Origin: Pseudomonadota bacterium
GTDB taxonomy: Bacteria > Pseudomonadota > Alphaproteobacteria > GCA-2746255
Direction: 5' to 3'
Assembly: GCA_040752895.1 (NCBI GenBank)
Contig: JBFMHN010000003.1
Span: 86,001-150,000, forward strand
DNA length: 64,000 nt
The notes under the pieces: model-generated
What the model was told of the DNA's origin: nothing
The model's input: the letters and a program-made list of their open reading frames with translations, nothing else
The model's database searches: none
Part shown: one piece after another, positions 26,939 through 35,952 of the stretch
Layout: every line of letters starts with the position of its first letter
How positions within the stretch are numbered: the first letter of the stretch is position 1
Made by a program: the position numbers and the translations under genes

Positions 26939-28188
26939 CAGAACTGATAACCAAGCCCCAGATTCACTCGGTCGTCCTCCGTCTGGCCGGCGGGTGAATC
27001 CTGAACCTGGAAATCCATCTTGATGACGACATTTTCATGGGGCCAATAGTTTAGACCAACGTCGATCTGCTGGAATTTTGTATCCAGGCTGCTGCCGGCA
27101 TTGTTATCCCATTCGTTATAACGCGCAAAGATTCCAACCTCACCGATTCGCATGCGAAAACGGTAAGAAGGTTCTATATACCAGCCTTGCTGCACGTCCC
27201 GGCCCAGAACCTCCGGTTCGGGACCGTTGAGGTCCCACCGGGCGTATAGGGCGCGCAAGCCCCATGGCCCTTGGCGAAGGTTCGTATGCGCTTCGAAAAG
27301 TGTCGCGTCGGTATCGGAAACGTCTTGGGTGACGTCCATTTGATACTGTCCCGTAACACCAATTTCAACTCCCGGCAAACCGGTCCAACGGAGCCGTCCC
27401 GTAACGGCGCCGTCTTTGGCGGGTGCCTCCGAAACTTTCTGGCGCCCGTTCCGAATCTTGAAAGCGTTGGCGCCGGTGGTTGGCGTCGCAAGGCCAGAAT
27501 GGAAGAGAACGTCGTAGCCGATTCCTTCCTGGATTTCACCGTTGAGTCCGGCGCCCGCTTCCCACCATGTCGTCGGCAGGATATTCGTTTCGATCGGGTT
27601 GCGTTCAACCCCGAAAAAAGTTGTTGGTTCGTGCGTTTCGTTAAGGATGCCGACCGGAATCAATTGAAGCCCAAGGTTCGCACGGTGACGGTCACTAAGG
27701 TCGAACTGTAGATAGGCCTGTTCGAGTTCGACCTCGCCATTCTGGCCTTCCCCGGCGACGCCGTGCTCAATTTCCATTTCCGAGAAGAAGCGAATGCGAT
27801 CCGTAAAGTCGTGGTTCAAGAACATAACGAAACGATGTAAGTCGATTTCGTCTTTTTTGCCCCCGTTGTAATGCAGTTCGCCGTAGGCGCCGACTCGCGT
27901 GCGTTGCCACCAGCCCGGCGTGTCGCTGCGCGTTTCGCGTACTTTTTCGACCATGGCGCCGGTTGCTTCGACGCGCTCCTCGGTCGCCTCTATCTTCTTT
28001 TCGGTGGTTTCGACCTTCCGCGTCGTTTGGTCGAGCCGCTCCTGGAGTACTCGTATTTGCTCCCGTTGTTCCTGGAGAATTTGCCACATTTCTTTCTGGC
28101 TGGGCGGTTCCTGGGCCAAAGTTGGCGTCGCAAGGGTGGCGAGCGCCAGCCCTACGGAAGGGAGCAAAGCGCGATGATTTTTAGGCAT
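26938..28188 (-). CDS. Outer-membrane porin with N-terminal coiled coil
   Basis: The 416-residue protein has a signal peptide (ALLPSVGLALATLATPTLAQ), a periplasmic coiled coil (about residues 30-85, EQREQIRVLQERLDQTTRKV and repeats of EATEERVEATG), then a beta-barrel domain resembling phosphate-selective porins (GAYGELHYN, LEQAYLQFDL, GLQLIPVGILNETHEPTTFF) ending in an aromatic residue (VNLGLGYQF). It opens the porin, FMN-binding, PepSY, apbE operon. AGGAAG sits upstream of its ATG. A passive channel for iron complexes or another anion is possible. The substrate cannot be read from sequence. Confidence 0.85.
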   Translation of the reverse strand: MPKNHRALLPSVGLALATLATPTLAQEPPSQKEMWQILQEQREQIRVLQERLDQTTRKVETTEKKIEATEERVEATGAMVEKVRETRSDTPGWWQRTRVGAYGELHYNGGKKDEIDLHRFVMFLNHDFTDRIRFFSEMEIEHGVAGEGQNGEVELEQAYLQFDLSDRHRANLGLQLIPVGILNETHEPTTFFGVERNPIETNILPTTWWEAGAGLNGEIQEGIGYDVLFHSGLATPTTGANAFKIRNGRQKVSEAPAKDGAVTGRLRWTGLPGVEIGVTGQYQMDVTQDVSDTDATLFEAHTNLRQGPWGLRALYARWDLNGPEPEVLGRDVQQGWYIEPSYRFRMRIGEVGIFARYNEWDNNAGSSLDTKFQQIDVGLNYWPHENVVIKMDFQVQDSPAGQTEDDRVNLGLGYQF

Positions 28189-28254
28189 GGGCTTCCTATG
28201 ATTTATATTGATAATTCAAGAAGTTAATAAAAGATAAGCGGCAAAGCTTTTTAT

Positions 28255-28273
28255 GATAGTGATTATCAATCTC
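28255..28273. promoter_or_regulatory. Fur-like box proximal to the porin operon
   Basis: By eye, 15 of 19 bases match the Fur consensus (GATAATGATAATCATTATC). It lies 67 bases upstream of the porin start and 149 bases upstream of the divergent gene, in a 233-base shared control region. Confidence 0.65.
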
Positions 28274-28297
28274 ATAGTGCGGAGGCAAAAGCAAGGT

Positions 28298-28316
28298 GAA
28301 AATAACAATCATTCTC
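28298..28316. promoter_or_regulatory. Second Fur-like box in the divergent control region
   Basis: By eye, 15 of 19 bases match the Fur consensus, with AATCATT intact. It is 24 bases from the first box and nearer the plus-strand beta-barrel gene, so each divergent promoter may have its own operator. Confidence 0.6.
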
Positions 28317-28421
28317 AAATCTTTGGAGCCATCCCCCTTCGACAAAGGAACGATTTGCCATTGGGCCGTATCTCCTGAAGGTTGGTAGGCTAGGTGCGGT
28401 CCATTGGAGGCGAGGACGAAC

Positions 28422-29168
28422 GTGCGAACGGCTTCGATTTTTTTGGCGGCGGTTTTTCTTTTGGGGGGCCTTTCCCCGAAAGCGCACGCGACGCACAAGG
28501 TCTATTCCCCCCACGTTGAAGAAGGCGAGGCGGAAATCGAATACCGTGGCCATGTGGATGCCGACGACGATTCCTTGAAGAACAAGAAAAACAAGCACAA
28601 GCTCGACCTCGGCTACGGCTTCACGGATTTCTGGTGGGGGGAAGTCGTCTTCGAATACGAGAAGGCACCGGGAGAGAATTTTAATTTCGAGGCGGTCGAA
28701 TTCGAAAGCGTCTTTCACCTGACGCCTCAAGGCGCCTACTTCCTCGATCTCGGCCTCTACGCCGAATACTCCCTGGCGGACGATCCGGGCAAGGCGGACA
28801 AGATAAAATTCGGGCCGATCTTCCTGAAGGAATTTGGCCGGACAGAGGTTACCTTCAACACCCTTTTCCGGAAGGAAATCGGCGCCAATCAGGAGAAGGA
28901 GTTCGAGTTCGAATACGCCGCCCAGGCGAAATACCGCTTCATGCCGATGTTCGAGATCGGGTTGGAGGCGTTCGGAAAACCCGGCGAAATAAACGGCTTC
29001 CTGGCGACCTCCGAGCAGGAACACCAAGTGGGGCCGGTCATGTACGGGAAATTTCCCGTGACCGAGACGTCCGCTTTCAAATACGAGACGGGCGTACTCT
29101 TCGGCCTTACCAGCGGTTCGCCGGACGCCACCTTCAAATGGCTCCTGGAATACGAGTTCCGTTTCTGA
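28422..29168 (+). CDS. Outer-membrane beta-barrel-like protein of unknown function
   Basis: From the GTG at 28422 (GAGG 6 bases upstream) the protein has 248 residues. A signal peptide (MRTASIFLAAVFLLGGLSPK, then AHA) is followed by the mature start THKVYSPHVEEGEAEIEYRG. The rest alternates aromatic and polar residues in beta-strand pattern (FWWGEVVFEYEK, YFLDLGLYAEYSL, FEFEYAAQAKYRFM) and ends in Phe (LEYEFRF), as outer-membrane barrels do. The protein is rich in Glu and Asp. I do not recognise a named family. Its place between Fur-like boxes and a TonB receptor suggests an iron-related role. Confidence 0.75.
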   Translation: MRTASIFLAAVFLLGGLSPKAHATHKVYSPHVEEGEAEIEYRGHVDADDDSLKNKKNKHKLDLGYGFTDFWWGEVVFEYEKAPGENFNFEAVEFESVFHLTPQGAYFLDLGLYAEYSLADDPGKADKIKFGPIFLKEFGRTEVTFNTLFRKEIGANQEKEFEFEYAAQAKYRFMPMFEIGLEAFGKPGEINGFLATSEQEHQVGPVMYGKFPVTETSAFKYETGVLFGLTSGSPDATFKWLLEYEFRF

Positions 29169-29296
29169 TCCACACGCCGCGGACACCCCGCGCACCATGC
29201 GCCTTGGAGGCAGCCGACGCTTGGTTGCCAATCCTTCCAGCCGCCTATACAAAAGGCGCGTATTTTCGCGAGTGTTCTGGATTGAGCAGTGGGTCG

Positions 29297-31651
29297 ATGC
29301 GCCGATTCGCAGGTTTTCTTTGCGCTCAGATCTTGCTGTGGCCAGCGCTGGCGGTGGGCGGGGAGAAGGCGGCGCAAGACGCAACCGGCCTTCGGGTCGT
29401 CATCTTTCCAACCTCGCCGGTGCCCGGCGTGGGCCTCCCCAAGGAAAAAATCCCCGCCAACGTGCGGGTGGTCGCCATGGACGACCCCGATCCCGCCCAA
29501 ATCCCGTCGGTAAGCGAGCAGCTCTCGAAACAGATCGGTAGCGTCACCCTCAACGAAGCGCAAGGCAACCCCTTGCAGCCGAACTTGAATTTCCGCGGCT
29601 TTACGGCATCCCCCTTGCTTGGTCTGCCGCAGGGCCTCGCCATTTACCAAAACGGCGTTCGCATCAACGAGCCGTTCGGCGATGTCGTGCAGTGGGACCT
29701 GGTGCCCGAATTCGCGATCGATTCCATCCACGTTATCCCGGGCTCCAGCCCGGTCTTCGGCTTGAACGCCCTGGGTGGCGCCATCGTGCTGCAGATGAAG
29801 AACGGCTTTCGTCACCCGGGGTTTAGGACAGAACTTTCCGGCGGTTCGTTCGGCCGCGTCCACGGGACCGCGGAATATGGGGAGCATTGGCAGAACACCG
29901 CCCTTTACTTCGGCATGACCGGCTTCGACGAAGACGGGTGGCGGGACAATTCGCCTTCCGATCTTGCCCAGTTCTATGGTGACTTCGCCTTTCGCGGGGT
30001 CAATCTCGAGGGCAATCTGAGCCTTCTGTATGCCGACACCGACCTTAACGGAAATGGCGCCGCGCCGCGCGAGCTTCTCGATGTCGACCGGGCCGCCGTC
30101 TTCACGCATCCAGACAACACGCGAAACGAACTTTTCTTTTTGCAGGGCCAGATTCACCGGGGGCTTACGGAACAGCTTTCCGCGCAGTCGAATTTTTATT
30201 TTCGGTTGGCGCGACGGAATACGCTGAACGGTGACGCGGCTGAGTTCGGGGCGTGTGCGGCCGACCCCGACGGCGACGCGGAAGAGGAGCTCTGCCTCGA
30301 CGATGGCGCGGGCGCGCCACTCGTCAACCTGAAACAGGGAGGGTTCATCGAAGAAGACGAAGCGAATGGCGGCGATGGCGTTTTCAATCGCTCCGTGACC
30401 TCTTCCACGGGCTACGGGACGTCCTTGCAGGGCAACCTTCGCAGCAGTCTTTTTGGCCTCGACAACACATTCACGCTTGGCACGGGCGTGGATTTTGCAA
30501 CAGTCGATTTCGGCAACAACACCGAGATCGGTGGGCTGACGCCGGACCGGACGATTGCGGGAAGCGACGTCTTTGTCGGGGTCTTGGGTGCGGCGCCGAA
30601 CGACGCGTTCAACACGAGCCTCCGTTCCCATACGGAATATTGCGGCCTTTATTTCAACGAGACGCTGTCTCTGACCCCTCGTCTTACGGTGACGGCGGCG
30701 GGCCGGTACAATTACGCCCGTCTTCGTATCGAGGATAAGTTTGGGGGGGATCTGGCCGGCGTCCATACGTTCGGACGATTCAACCCGGCGGTCGGGGTGA
30801 ACATCGCGGTCAGCGATTCGATCGGGGCCTACGCGTCCTATGGCGAATCCAACCGGGCGCCCACCGCAATCGAGCTTTCCTGCGCCGACCCGGCCAAGCC
30901 TTGCCGCGTTCCCAACGCCTTCGTGTCGGACCCGCCGCTTGCGGACGTTGTGGCGCGAACGGTCGAGGCCGGATTCCGGGGCCGCCTGAACGGGTTGCCC
31001 GGGAACGCCCCGGTCAACTGGTCGGTCGCGGGGTTCGCGGCGCGGAATTTCGACGACATCGTTTTCGTGAGCGCCGGCCCCACTCTCGGCAGCGGATTCT
31101 TTCAAAACGCAGGTATCACCCAACGGGTGGGCATCGAACTCGACCTGAATGGCCGTTATGGAGATTTCGATTGGTATGCGAGCTACGCCTATGTCGAGGC
31201 TACCTTCGAATCCCATCTTCAGATGGCCAGCCCGAACAACCCGGCCGCCGTGAACGACGAGGTAACGGTCCGTCCCGGCGATCGGATTCCGGGGATCCCG
31301 CTTCACTCCGCCAAGCTGGGTCTGGCCTATCGCGTCACCCCGGCGTGGACATTGACGTTCGAGTCTGTCCTGGCCTCCAATCAATTCTTGCGGGGCGATG
31401 AAGGGAACGACCAGCCGACGATCGACGGCTACGGCATCCTCAACGTGCGCAGCGAATACCGCTTGCGGGATTCGCTCGTCGCGTATCTTCGGATCGGCAA
31501 CCTGTTTAATGCCGACTACGAAACCTTCGGTGTCTTCGGTGAAGCGAACGAGGTCTTCTTGAGCGAACTTGGCCGTCCCGGCGCGGACAACCGTTTCTTG
31601 GGCCCCGGCGCGCCCGCTGCCGTGTGGGCGGGTCTTCGCTACACCTTTTGA
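29297..31651 (+). CDS. TonB-dependent outer-membrane receptor
   Basis: From the ATG at 29297 the protein has 784 residues: a signal peptide (FAGFLCAQILLWPALAVGG), a plug domain (LNFRGFTASPLLGLPQGLAI, YQNGVRINEPFGDVVQWDL, SSPVFGLNALGGAIVLQMKN) and a 22-strand-type barrel ending in LRYTF with C-terminal Phe. The family imports ferric complexes, cobalamin or other ligands across the outer membrane using TonB energy. It follows the beta-barrel gene by 128 bases on the same strand and probably shares its iron-regulated promoter. The ligand is unknown. It ends 3 bases before the convergent lysA. The upstream in-frame extension to 29138 overlaps the previous gene and is rejected. Confidence 0.93.
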   Translation: MRRFAGFLCAQILLWPALAVGGEKAAQDATGLRVVIFPTSPVPGVGLPKEKIPANVRVVAMDDPDPAQIPSVSEQLSKQIGSVTLNEAQGNPLQPNLNFRGFTASPLLGLPQGLAIYQNGVRINEPFGDVVQWDLVPEFAIDSIHVIPGSSPVFGLNALGGAIVLQMKNGFRHPGFRTELSGGSFGRVHGTAEYGEHWQNTALYFGMTGFDEDGWRDNSPSDLAQFYGDFAFRGVNLEGNLSLLYADTDLNGNGAAPRELLDVDRAAVFTHPDNTRNELFFLQGQIHRGLTEQLSAQSNFYFRLARRNTLNGDAAEFGACAADPDGDAEEELCLDDGAGAPLVNLKQGGFIEEDEANGGDGVFNRSVTSSTGYGTSLQGNLRSSLFGLDNTFTLGTGVDFATVDFGNNTEIGGLTPDRTIAGSDVFVGVLGAAPNDAFNTSLRSHTEYCGLYFNETLSLTPRLTVTAAGRYNYARLRIEDKFGGDLAGVHTFGRFNPAVGVNIAVSDSIGAYASYGESNRAPTAIELSCADPAKPCRVPNAFVSDPPLADVVARTVEAGFRGRLNGLPGNAPVNWSVAGFAARNFDDIVFVSAGPTLGSGFFQNAGITQRVGIELDLNGRYGDFDWYASYAYVEATFESHLQMASPNNPAAVNDEVTVRPGDRIPGIPLHSAKLGLAYRVTPAWTLTFESVLASNQFLRGDEGNDQPTIDGYGILNVRSEYRLRDSLVAYLRIGNLFNADYETFGVFGEANEVFLSELGRPGADNRFLGPGAPAAVWAGLRYTF

Positions 31652-31654
31652 CTT

Positions 31655-32917
31655 CTATCGCAGCCAGTCGGGGATCGGTTCGCGGGCGAGTATCGCCTCG
31701 ACGGTCGGCCGCGTCCGCACGATGGCGAAACGGTCGCCGGTTACCAGCACTTCGGGCACCAGGGGTCGCGTGTTGTATTCGGACGCCATCACCGCGCCAT
31801 AGGCGCCGGCGGTTCGAATGGCGAGCAGGTCCCCCGCCGCGATCGGGGGCAGCGGCCGTTCGCTTGCGAAACGGTCACCACTTTCGCAAACCGGGCCGAC
31901 GATATCCACCGGCGCTTCCTTGCTTCCCGTCGCCGGTTCCACCACGGGTTCGATGCGATGGAAGGCGTCGTAAAGGGCGGACCTCAACAGGTCGTTCATG
32001 GCCGCGTCCACGATCACGAAATGCCGGCCCGTGCTTTCTTTCAGGTAGAGGGCCTTGGTGACGAGGATGCCGGCGTTGCCGGCGATCAGTCGGCCGGGTT
32101 CGAGGATTACCTTGCAACCAAGCGGTTGCGTCGTCTCGCGGACGATCGCGGCGTACGCCATCGGATCGGGCGGGTTTTCCCGGTTGTAGGGAACGCCAAG
32201 CCCGCCGCCAAGGTCGCACCGTTCGATCGGGTGGCCTTTGGCGCGCAAGGTGCCTACGAGGCCGGCCACTTTCGCGAAGGCAGCCTGGAACGGGGCAAGG
32301 TCGAGAAGCTGCGAACCTATGTGGACGGCGATACCCACGATCTCGATGCCGGGCAAGGCCGCCGCCTGGTCATAAACCCCCTCAACCCGTTCCCACGCAA
32401 TGCCGAACTTGTCCGTGCGACGCCCGGTTGCGATCTTTGCATGGGAACCGGAATCAATGTCGGGGTTGATGCGGATGGCCACCGGCGCCCGTTCCCCGCG
32501 CTCGGCGGCAACGGCGCTCAAAGCTTCGAGTTCCGCCTCCGATTCGACGTTGAATTGCAGAATCTTTGCATCCAGGGCAAGGGCCATTTCCTCGCGCGTC
32601 TTGCCGACGCCGGAAAAGACGATTCGCCTTCCCGGAATCTTCGCCGCCAGCGCCCGGCGAAGCTCGCCGCCGGAAACAACGTCGGCGCCGGCGCCCAGAT
32701 CGGCCAGCGTGCGAAGGACAGCTTGATTCGAATTTGCCTTCACGGCATAGCAGATCATAGCGTCGCACCCGGCGAACGCTTCGGCGAAAACCCGGTAGTG
32801 ACGGGTAAGCGTCGCCGTCGAATAACAATAGAATGGCGTGCCGACCGCCTCGGCGATGCGAGGAATCGGGACCTCCTCGGCGGCGAGGATCCCGTCACGA
32901 TAGCAAAAATGATTCAT
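31655..32917 (-). CDS. lysA: Diaminopimelate decarboxylase
   Basis: The 420-residue PLP enzyme makes L-lysine from meso-diaminopimelate. Seen: the PLP lysine Lys60 in CYAVKANSN, HIGSQLLDLAPF, CDLGGGLGVPY, ILEPGRLIAGNAG, and the substrate-binding Cys motif PVCESGDRFA. Length is normal. The ATG at 32917 overlaps the stop of lptM, which sets the start; the open frame upstream to 33235 lies over lptM and argH and is spurious. It is the last gene of argH-lptM-lysA. Confidence 0.97.
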   Translation of the reverse strand: MNHFCYRDGILAAEEVPIPRIAEAVGTPFYCYSTATLTRHYRVFAEAFAGCDAMICYAVKANSNQAVLRTLADLGAGADVVSGGELRRALAAKIPGRRIVFSGVGKTREEMALALDAKILQFNVESEAELEALSAVAAERGERAPVAIRINPDIDSGSHAKIATGRRTDKFGIAWERVEGVYDQAAALPGIEIVGIAVHIGSQLLDLAPFQAAFAKVAGLVGTLRAKGHPIERCDLGGGLGVPYNRENPPDPMAYAAIVRETTQPLGCKVILEPGRLIAGNAGILVTKALYLKESTGRHFVIVDAAMNDLLRSALYDAFHRIEPVVEPATGSKEAPVDIVGPVCESGDRFASERPLPPIAAGDLLAIRTAGAYGAVMASEYNTRPLVPEVLVTGDRFAIVRTRPTVEAILAREPIPDWLR

Positions 32918-33045
32918 CGCGGGTATTGCCTTGGGTAGGTGTCTTCCGTATCCCGGGGCGGCTCGAGCCCCCCTTTCTTGCCGCACGCCGTCAGCGTCCC
33001 GGCCAGACAAAAGGCCAGCAGCAGCCAAAGAAGCGCCCGCCTCAT
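32914..33045 (-). CDS. lptM: Small lipoprotein LptM (YifL-like)
   Basis: A 43-residue gene fits exactly between argH and lysA with 4-base overlaps at both ends (ATGA twice). The protein starts [20 protein letters not shown] followed by [14 protein letters not shown]: a short signal peptide, the lipobox LTAC and the C-G-x-K-G-x-L-x-P pattern of LptM/YifL. In E. coli this lipoprotein helps the LPS translocon LptDE mature. The conserved argH-lptM-lysA order in alphaproteobacteria and the coupled overlaps support it as real. Confidence 0.9.
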   Translation of the reverse strand: MRRALLWLLLAFCLAGTLTACGKKGGLEPPRDTEDTYPRQYPR

Positions 33046-34451
33046 AGGAAGCGGCTCCGCGCCTGGCGCACGGCTTCCCGTACCCTTGCCGGCGCCGTGC
33101 CGCCGGCGCTCGTCCGGCTTTCGACGGAACGCGTAACGCCAAGCACATCGAAAACGGCGTTCGTGATCCGAGCCTCGATGCGTTGCATTTCCTTGAGGGG
33201 AAGTTCTTCCAGGCCAACGCCCTTCTTCTCGGCAAGTTTCACGATTTCGCCGGTGATTCGGTGCGCATCCCGGAAGGCAAGCCCGCTCGTCCGGACCAGC
33301 CAGTCGGAAAGGTCCGTCGCCGTCGTGTAGCCTGCCCCCGCCACCGCGAGCATGCGTTCGCGGTCAACCGCGAGGTCGCGGACCATACCGGTCATCACGG
33401 CGAGGCAGAGAAGGAGGGTGTCCGTCGTATCGAACACGGGCTCCTTATCCTCCTGCATGTCCTTGCTGTAGGTAAGCGGCAACCCTTTCATCACAACGAG
33501 TAGGGTGGTCAGTGCGCCGAGTACGCGCCCCGCCTTGCCGCGGACCAGCTCGGCGGCGTCCGGGTTCCGTTTTTGCGGCATGATCGAACTGCCGGTCGAG
33601 AAAGCGTCCGACAGGCGTATGAAACCGAACGGCGTGCTCGACCAAAGAATGATCTCTTCGGCCAACCGCGAAAGATGCGTCGCGGTAATTGCCGCCGCGC
33701 TCAGATATTCCAGCGCGAAGTCCCGGTCGCTTACGGCATCCATCGAATTCGCCATCGGCCGGTCGAAACCAAGCGTGGCGGCCGTCATTTCCCGGTCTAT
33801 GGGAAAGGACGTTCCGGCCAGCGCCGCCGCCCCGAGCGGACTTTCGTTGAGCCGCCGCCGGCAGTCTTCGAGCCTGCTCCGATCGCGGCCGAACATCTCG
33901 ACATAGGCCAGCAGATGATGCCCGAGGGAGACCGGTTGTGCCGCCTGCAGATGGGTGAACCCGGGCAGCAGGGTCTCCGCGTGCTCTTCCGCGCGGTCGA
34001 GCAGAGCCGCCTGCAATTCCCGAAGCGCGATGGTCGCGATATCGACGGCCTCTCGCACCCAAAGCCGGAAGTCCGTCGCCACTTGATCGTTCCGCGACCT
34101 GGCCGTATGCAGCTTGCCGGCGGTCTCGCCGATGAGTTTCCGAAGCCGCGCTTCGATATGCATGTGAATGTCTTCAAGCTCTGCCTTGAACTCGAACTCG
34201 CCTTTTTGGATTTCGGCATCGATTCGCTCAAGTCCCTTGAGGATCGCCTCGCCATCCGGATGGGCGAGGATGCCGGTTGCCACCAGCATGGCGCAATGCG
34301 CCTTCGAACCGGCTATATCCTGCGCATAAAGCCGCTTGTCAAAACCGATCGAGGCATTGATTGTTTCGAGGGTAATGTCCGGAGCCTGGTCGAAGCGGCC
34401 CTGCCGAAGGGGCGGGGCGCTGTCCGTAACGGGGGGGGATTTTGTCTTCAT
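33042..34451 (-). CDS. argH: Argininosuccinate lyase
   Basis: The 469-residue fumarase-superfamily enzyme splits argininosuccinate into arginine and fumarate. Seen: [16 protein letters not shown] near the N-terminus, [21 protein letters not shown]-like [14 protein letters not shown], and the catalytic signature [12 protein letters not shown]. The usual N-terminal WGGRF is RQGRF here. The ATG at 34451 is only 18 bases from the divergent TlpA-like start, and no clear ribosome site precedes it. The open frame continuing to 34970 runs over that gene and is rejected. Confidence 0.95.
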   Translation of the reverse strand: MKTKSPPVTDSAPPLRQGRFDQAPDITLETINASIGFDKRLYAQDIAGSKAHCAMLVATGILAHPDGEAILKGLERIDAEIQKGEFEFKAELEDIHMHIEARLRKLIGETAGKLHTARSRNDQVATDFRLWVREAVDIATIALRELQAALLDRAEEHAETLLPGFTHLQAAQPVSLGHHLLAYVEMFGRDRSRLEDCRRRLNESPLGAAALAGTSFPIDREMTAATLGFDRPMANSMDAVSDRDFALEYLSAAAITATHLSRLAEEIILWSSTPFGFIRLSDAFSTGSSIMPQKRNPDAAELVRGKAGRVLGALTTLLVVMKGLPLTYSKDMQEDKEPVFDTTDTLLLCLAVMTGMVRDLAVDRERMLAVAGAGYTTATDLSDWLVRTSGLAFRDAHRITGEIVKLAEKKGVGLEELPLKEMQRIEARITNAVFDVLGVTRSVESRTSAGGTAPARVREAVRQARSRFL

Positions 34452-34469
34452 GTCGAACTGCCGGTTGCC

Positions 34470-35051
34470 ATGTCCAGCCGATTGCGTTTGATCCTTGTTC
34501 TCGGGGCGGTTGCCATTGGCGCCGGGCTGGCGGCGTGGTGGTGGCAATTTGCCCGCCCGCCGGCCGACTTTCCTCCGCCAGCGGCCCTGCACTTTACGCC
34601 GCTTTCCAAGCCCCGGCCAGTGCCGGATGCGGTCTTCTACGACGAAGAATATCGGGAACGGCGCTTTGCCGATTGGCGAGGGAAGGGCATCGTTCTCAAT
34701 CTCTGGGCGACGTGGTGCGGGCCTTGCGTGCGCGAGCTGCCGACCCTGGATCGCCTGGCGGGGCTGCTTGCCGGCGAGGACATCGTCGTTCTTGCGCTTG
34801 CGCTCGATCGTGGCGGTCTTGCGGTCGTGAAGCCCTTCTACGAAGAGCTCGGCATCAACCGCTTGGCGATTTATCTCGACCCAAAAGGCAGGGTGGCGAA
34901 GGCGTTTGGCCTTGTGGGGGTGCCGGTGACCGCCTTCATCGATCACGAAGGCCGGGTGCTTGGCAGCCACGCCGGCCTCGCCGACTGGGATACGCCGGAA
35001 GCGCTCGCCCTCGTCCGCTCCTATCTTGGAAAACCCGTCGCCGGGGACTAG
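34470..35051 (+). CDS. TlpA-like membrane-anchored thioredoxin
   Basis: The 193-residue protein has an N-terminal membrane anchor (about residues 6-26) and a periplasmic thioredoxin domain with the active site WCGPC (Cys83 and Cys86), followed by the TlpA/ResA-type pattern [21 protein letters not shown] and the cis-Pro segment GVPVTAFID. It would reduce disulfides or help cytochrome c or oxidase maturation in the periplasm. Divergent pairing with argH is common in the group. The start is the only ATG before the anchor. The stop overlaps the convergent hbd by 4 bases. Confidence 0.92.
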   Translation: MSSRLRLILVLGAVAIGAGLAAWWWQFARPPADFPPPAALHFTPLSKPRPVPDAVFYDEEYRERRFADWRGKGIVLNLWATWCGPCVRELPTLDRLAGLLAGEDIVVLALALDRGGLAVVKPFYEELGINRLAIYLDPKGRVAKAFGLVGVPVTAFIDHEGRVLGSHAGLADWDTPEALALVRSYLGKPVAGD

Positions 35052-35920
35052 CGGGTCGGTACCGGTTGTTCGCCCGTATAGTCATAGAACCCGCGCTTTG
35101 TCTTTCGGCCCAGCCAGCCGGCCTCGACGTATTTAACCAGAAGCGGGCAGGGGCGGTACTTCGTGTCGGCCAGGCCTTCGTTCAAGACCTGCATGATGGC
35201 GAGACAAACGTCGAGGCCGATGAAATCGGCAAGCTCCAGCGGTCCCATCGGGTGGTTGGCGCCCAAGCGAATGGCGCGATCGATTTCCTCAACCGAGCCC
35301 ACCCCTTCGTATAGCGTATAGACCGCCTCGTTGATCATGGGGAGCAAGATGCGGTTCACGATGAAGGCGGGAAAATCCTCGGCCACGGATGCTTTTTTTC
35401 CGATCCTTTCCGTAAGCTCGCGAACCGCATGAAAGGTCTCTTCATTGGTCGCGATGCCGCGGATCAATTCGACCAGTTCCATCACCGGAACCGGGTTCAT
35501 GAAATGCATGCCCATGAATTTTTCCGGCCGATCCGTGACGGAGGCGAGTTTCGTCACCGAGATGGAGGACGTGTTCGTGGCGATAATGGCGTCCGGCTTC
35601 AGATGTGGAACAAGTTCCAGCAGAATCTTCTTTTTGACATCCTCGTTCTCGGTGGCAGCCTCGATCACAAGGTCGCATTCCTTGAAAGAGGCATAATCCG
35701 TTGTCGATTTAATCCGACCTAGCGCCGCCTTTTGATCCGCCTCCGTGATCTTTCCTTTGCTGACTTGGCGGTTCATATTGTACTGGATCGTTTCGATCGC
35801 CTTCTTCAGCCGCTCTTCGCTGACATCCTTTAGCACAACGTCTATACCGGCAAGTGCGAGCACGTGGGTGATGCCGCTTCCCATTTGCCCCGCGCCGATG
35901 ACACCAGCTTTTTCGATCAT
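35048..35920 (-). CDS. hbd: 3-hydroxybutyryl-CoA dehydrogenase
   Basis: The 290-residue NAD-dependent enzyme oxidises (S)-3-hydroxybutyryl-CoA to acetoacetyl-CoA, or the reverse. The NAD motif [17 protein letters not shown] is at residues 9-25. The catalytic pattern [17 protein letters not shown] contains the conserved His, and [20 protein letters not shown] and [18 protein letters not shown] follow. It lies 32 bases after etfA, in the order etfB-etfA-hbd common in alphaproteobacteria, which ties it to fatty-acid, polyhydroxybutyrate and C2 metabolism. Confidence 0.95.
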   Translation of the reverse strand: MIEKAGVIGAGQMGSGITHVLALAGIDVVLKDVSEERLKKAIETIQYNMNRQVSKGKITEADQKAALGRIKSTTDYASFKECDLVIEAATENEDVKKKILLELVPHLKPDAIIATNTSSISVTKLASVTDRPEKFMGMHFMNPVPVMELVELIRGIATNEETFHAVRELTERIGKKASVAEDFPAFIVNRILLPMINEAVYTLYEGVGSVEEIDRAIRLGANHPMGPLELADFIGLDVCLAIMQVLNEGLADTKYRPCPLLVKYVEAGWLGRKTKRGFYDYTGEQPVPTR

Positions 35921-35952
35921 GAGTTGTTTTTCCGACTGAGTTGCAGGCTTGG

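Noticed and set aside
28889..31384. 831-codon open frame antisense to the TonB receptor
   Set aside because: It mirrors the receptor gene, has no recognisable domain and a composition (Arg/Gly/Val-rich) typical of antisense frames in GC-rich DNA.
22509..31654. The iron/flavin region as a tRNA-integrated genomic island
   Set aside because: It lies near tRNA-Thr, but I see no integrase, no copy of the tRNA 3' end at the far side and no clear break in composition. It stays a possibility only.
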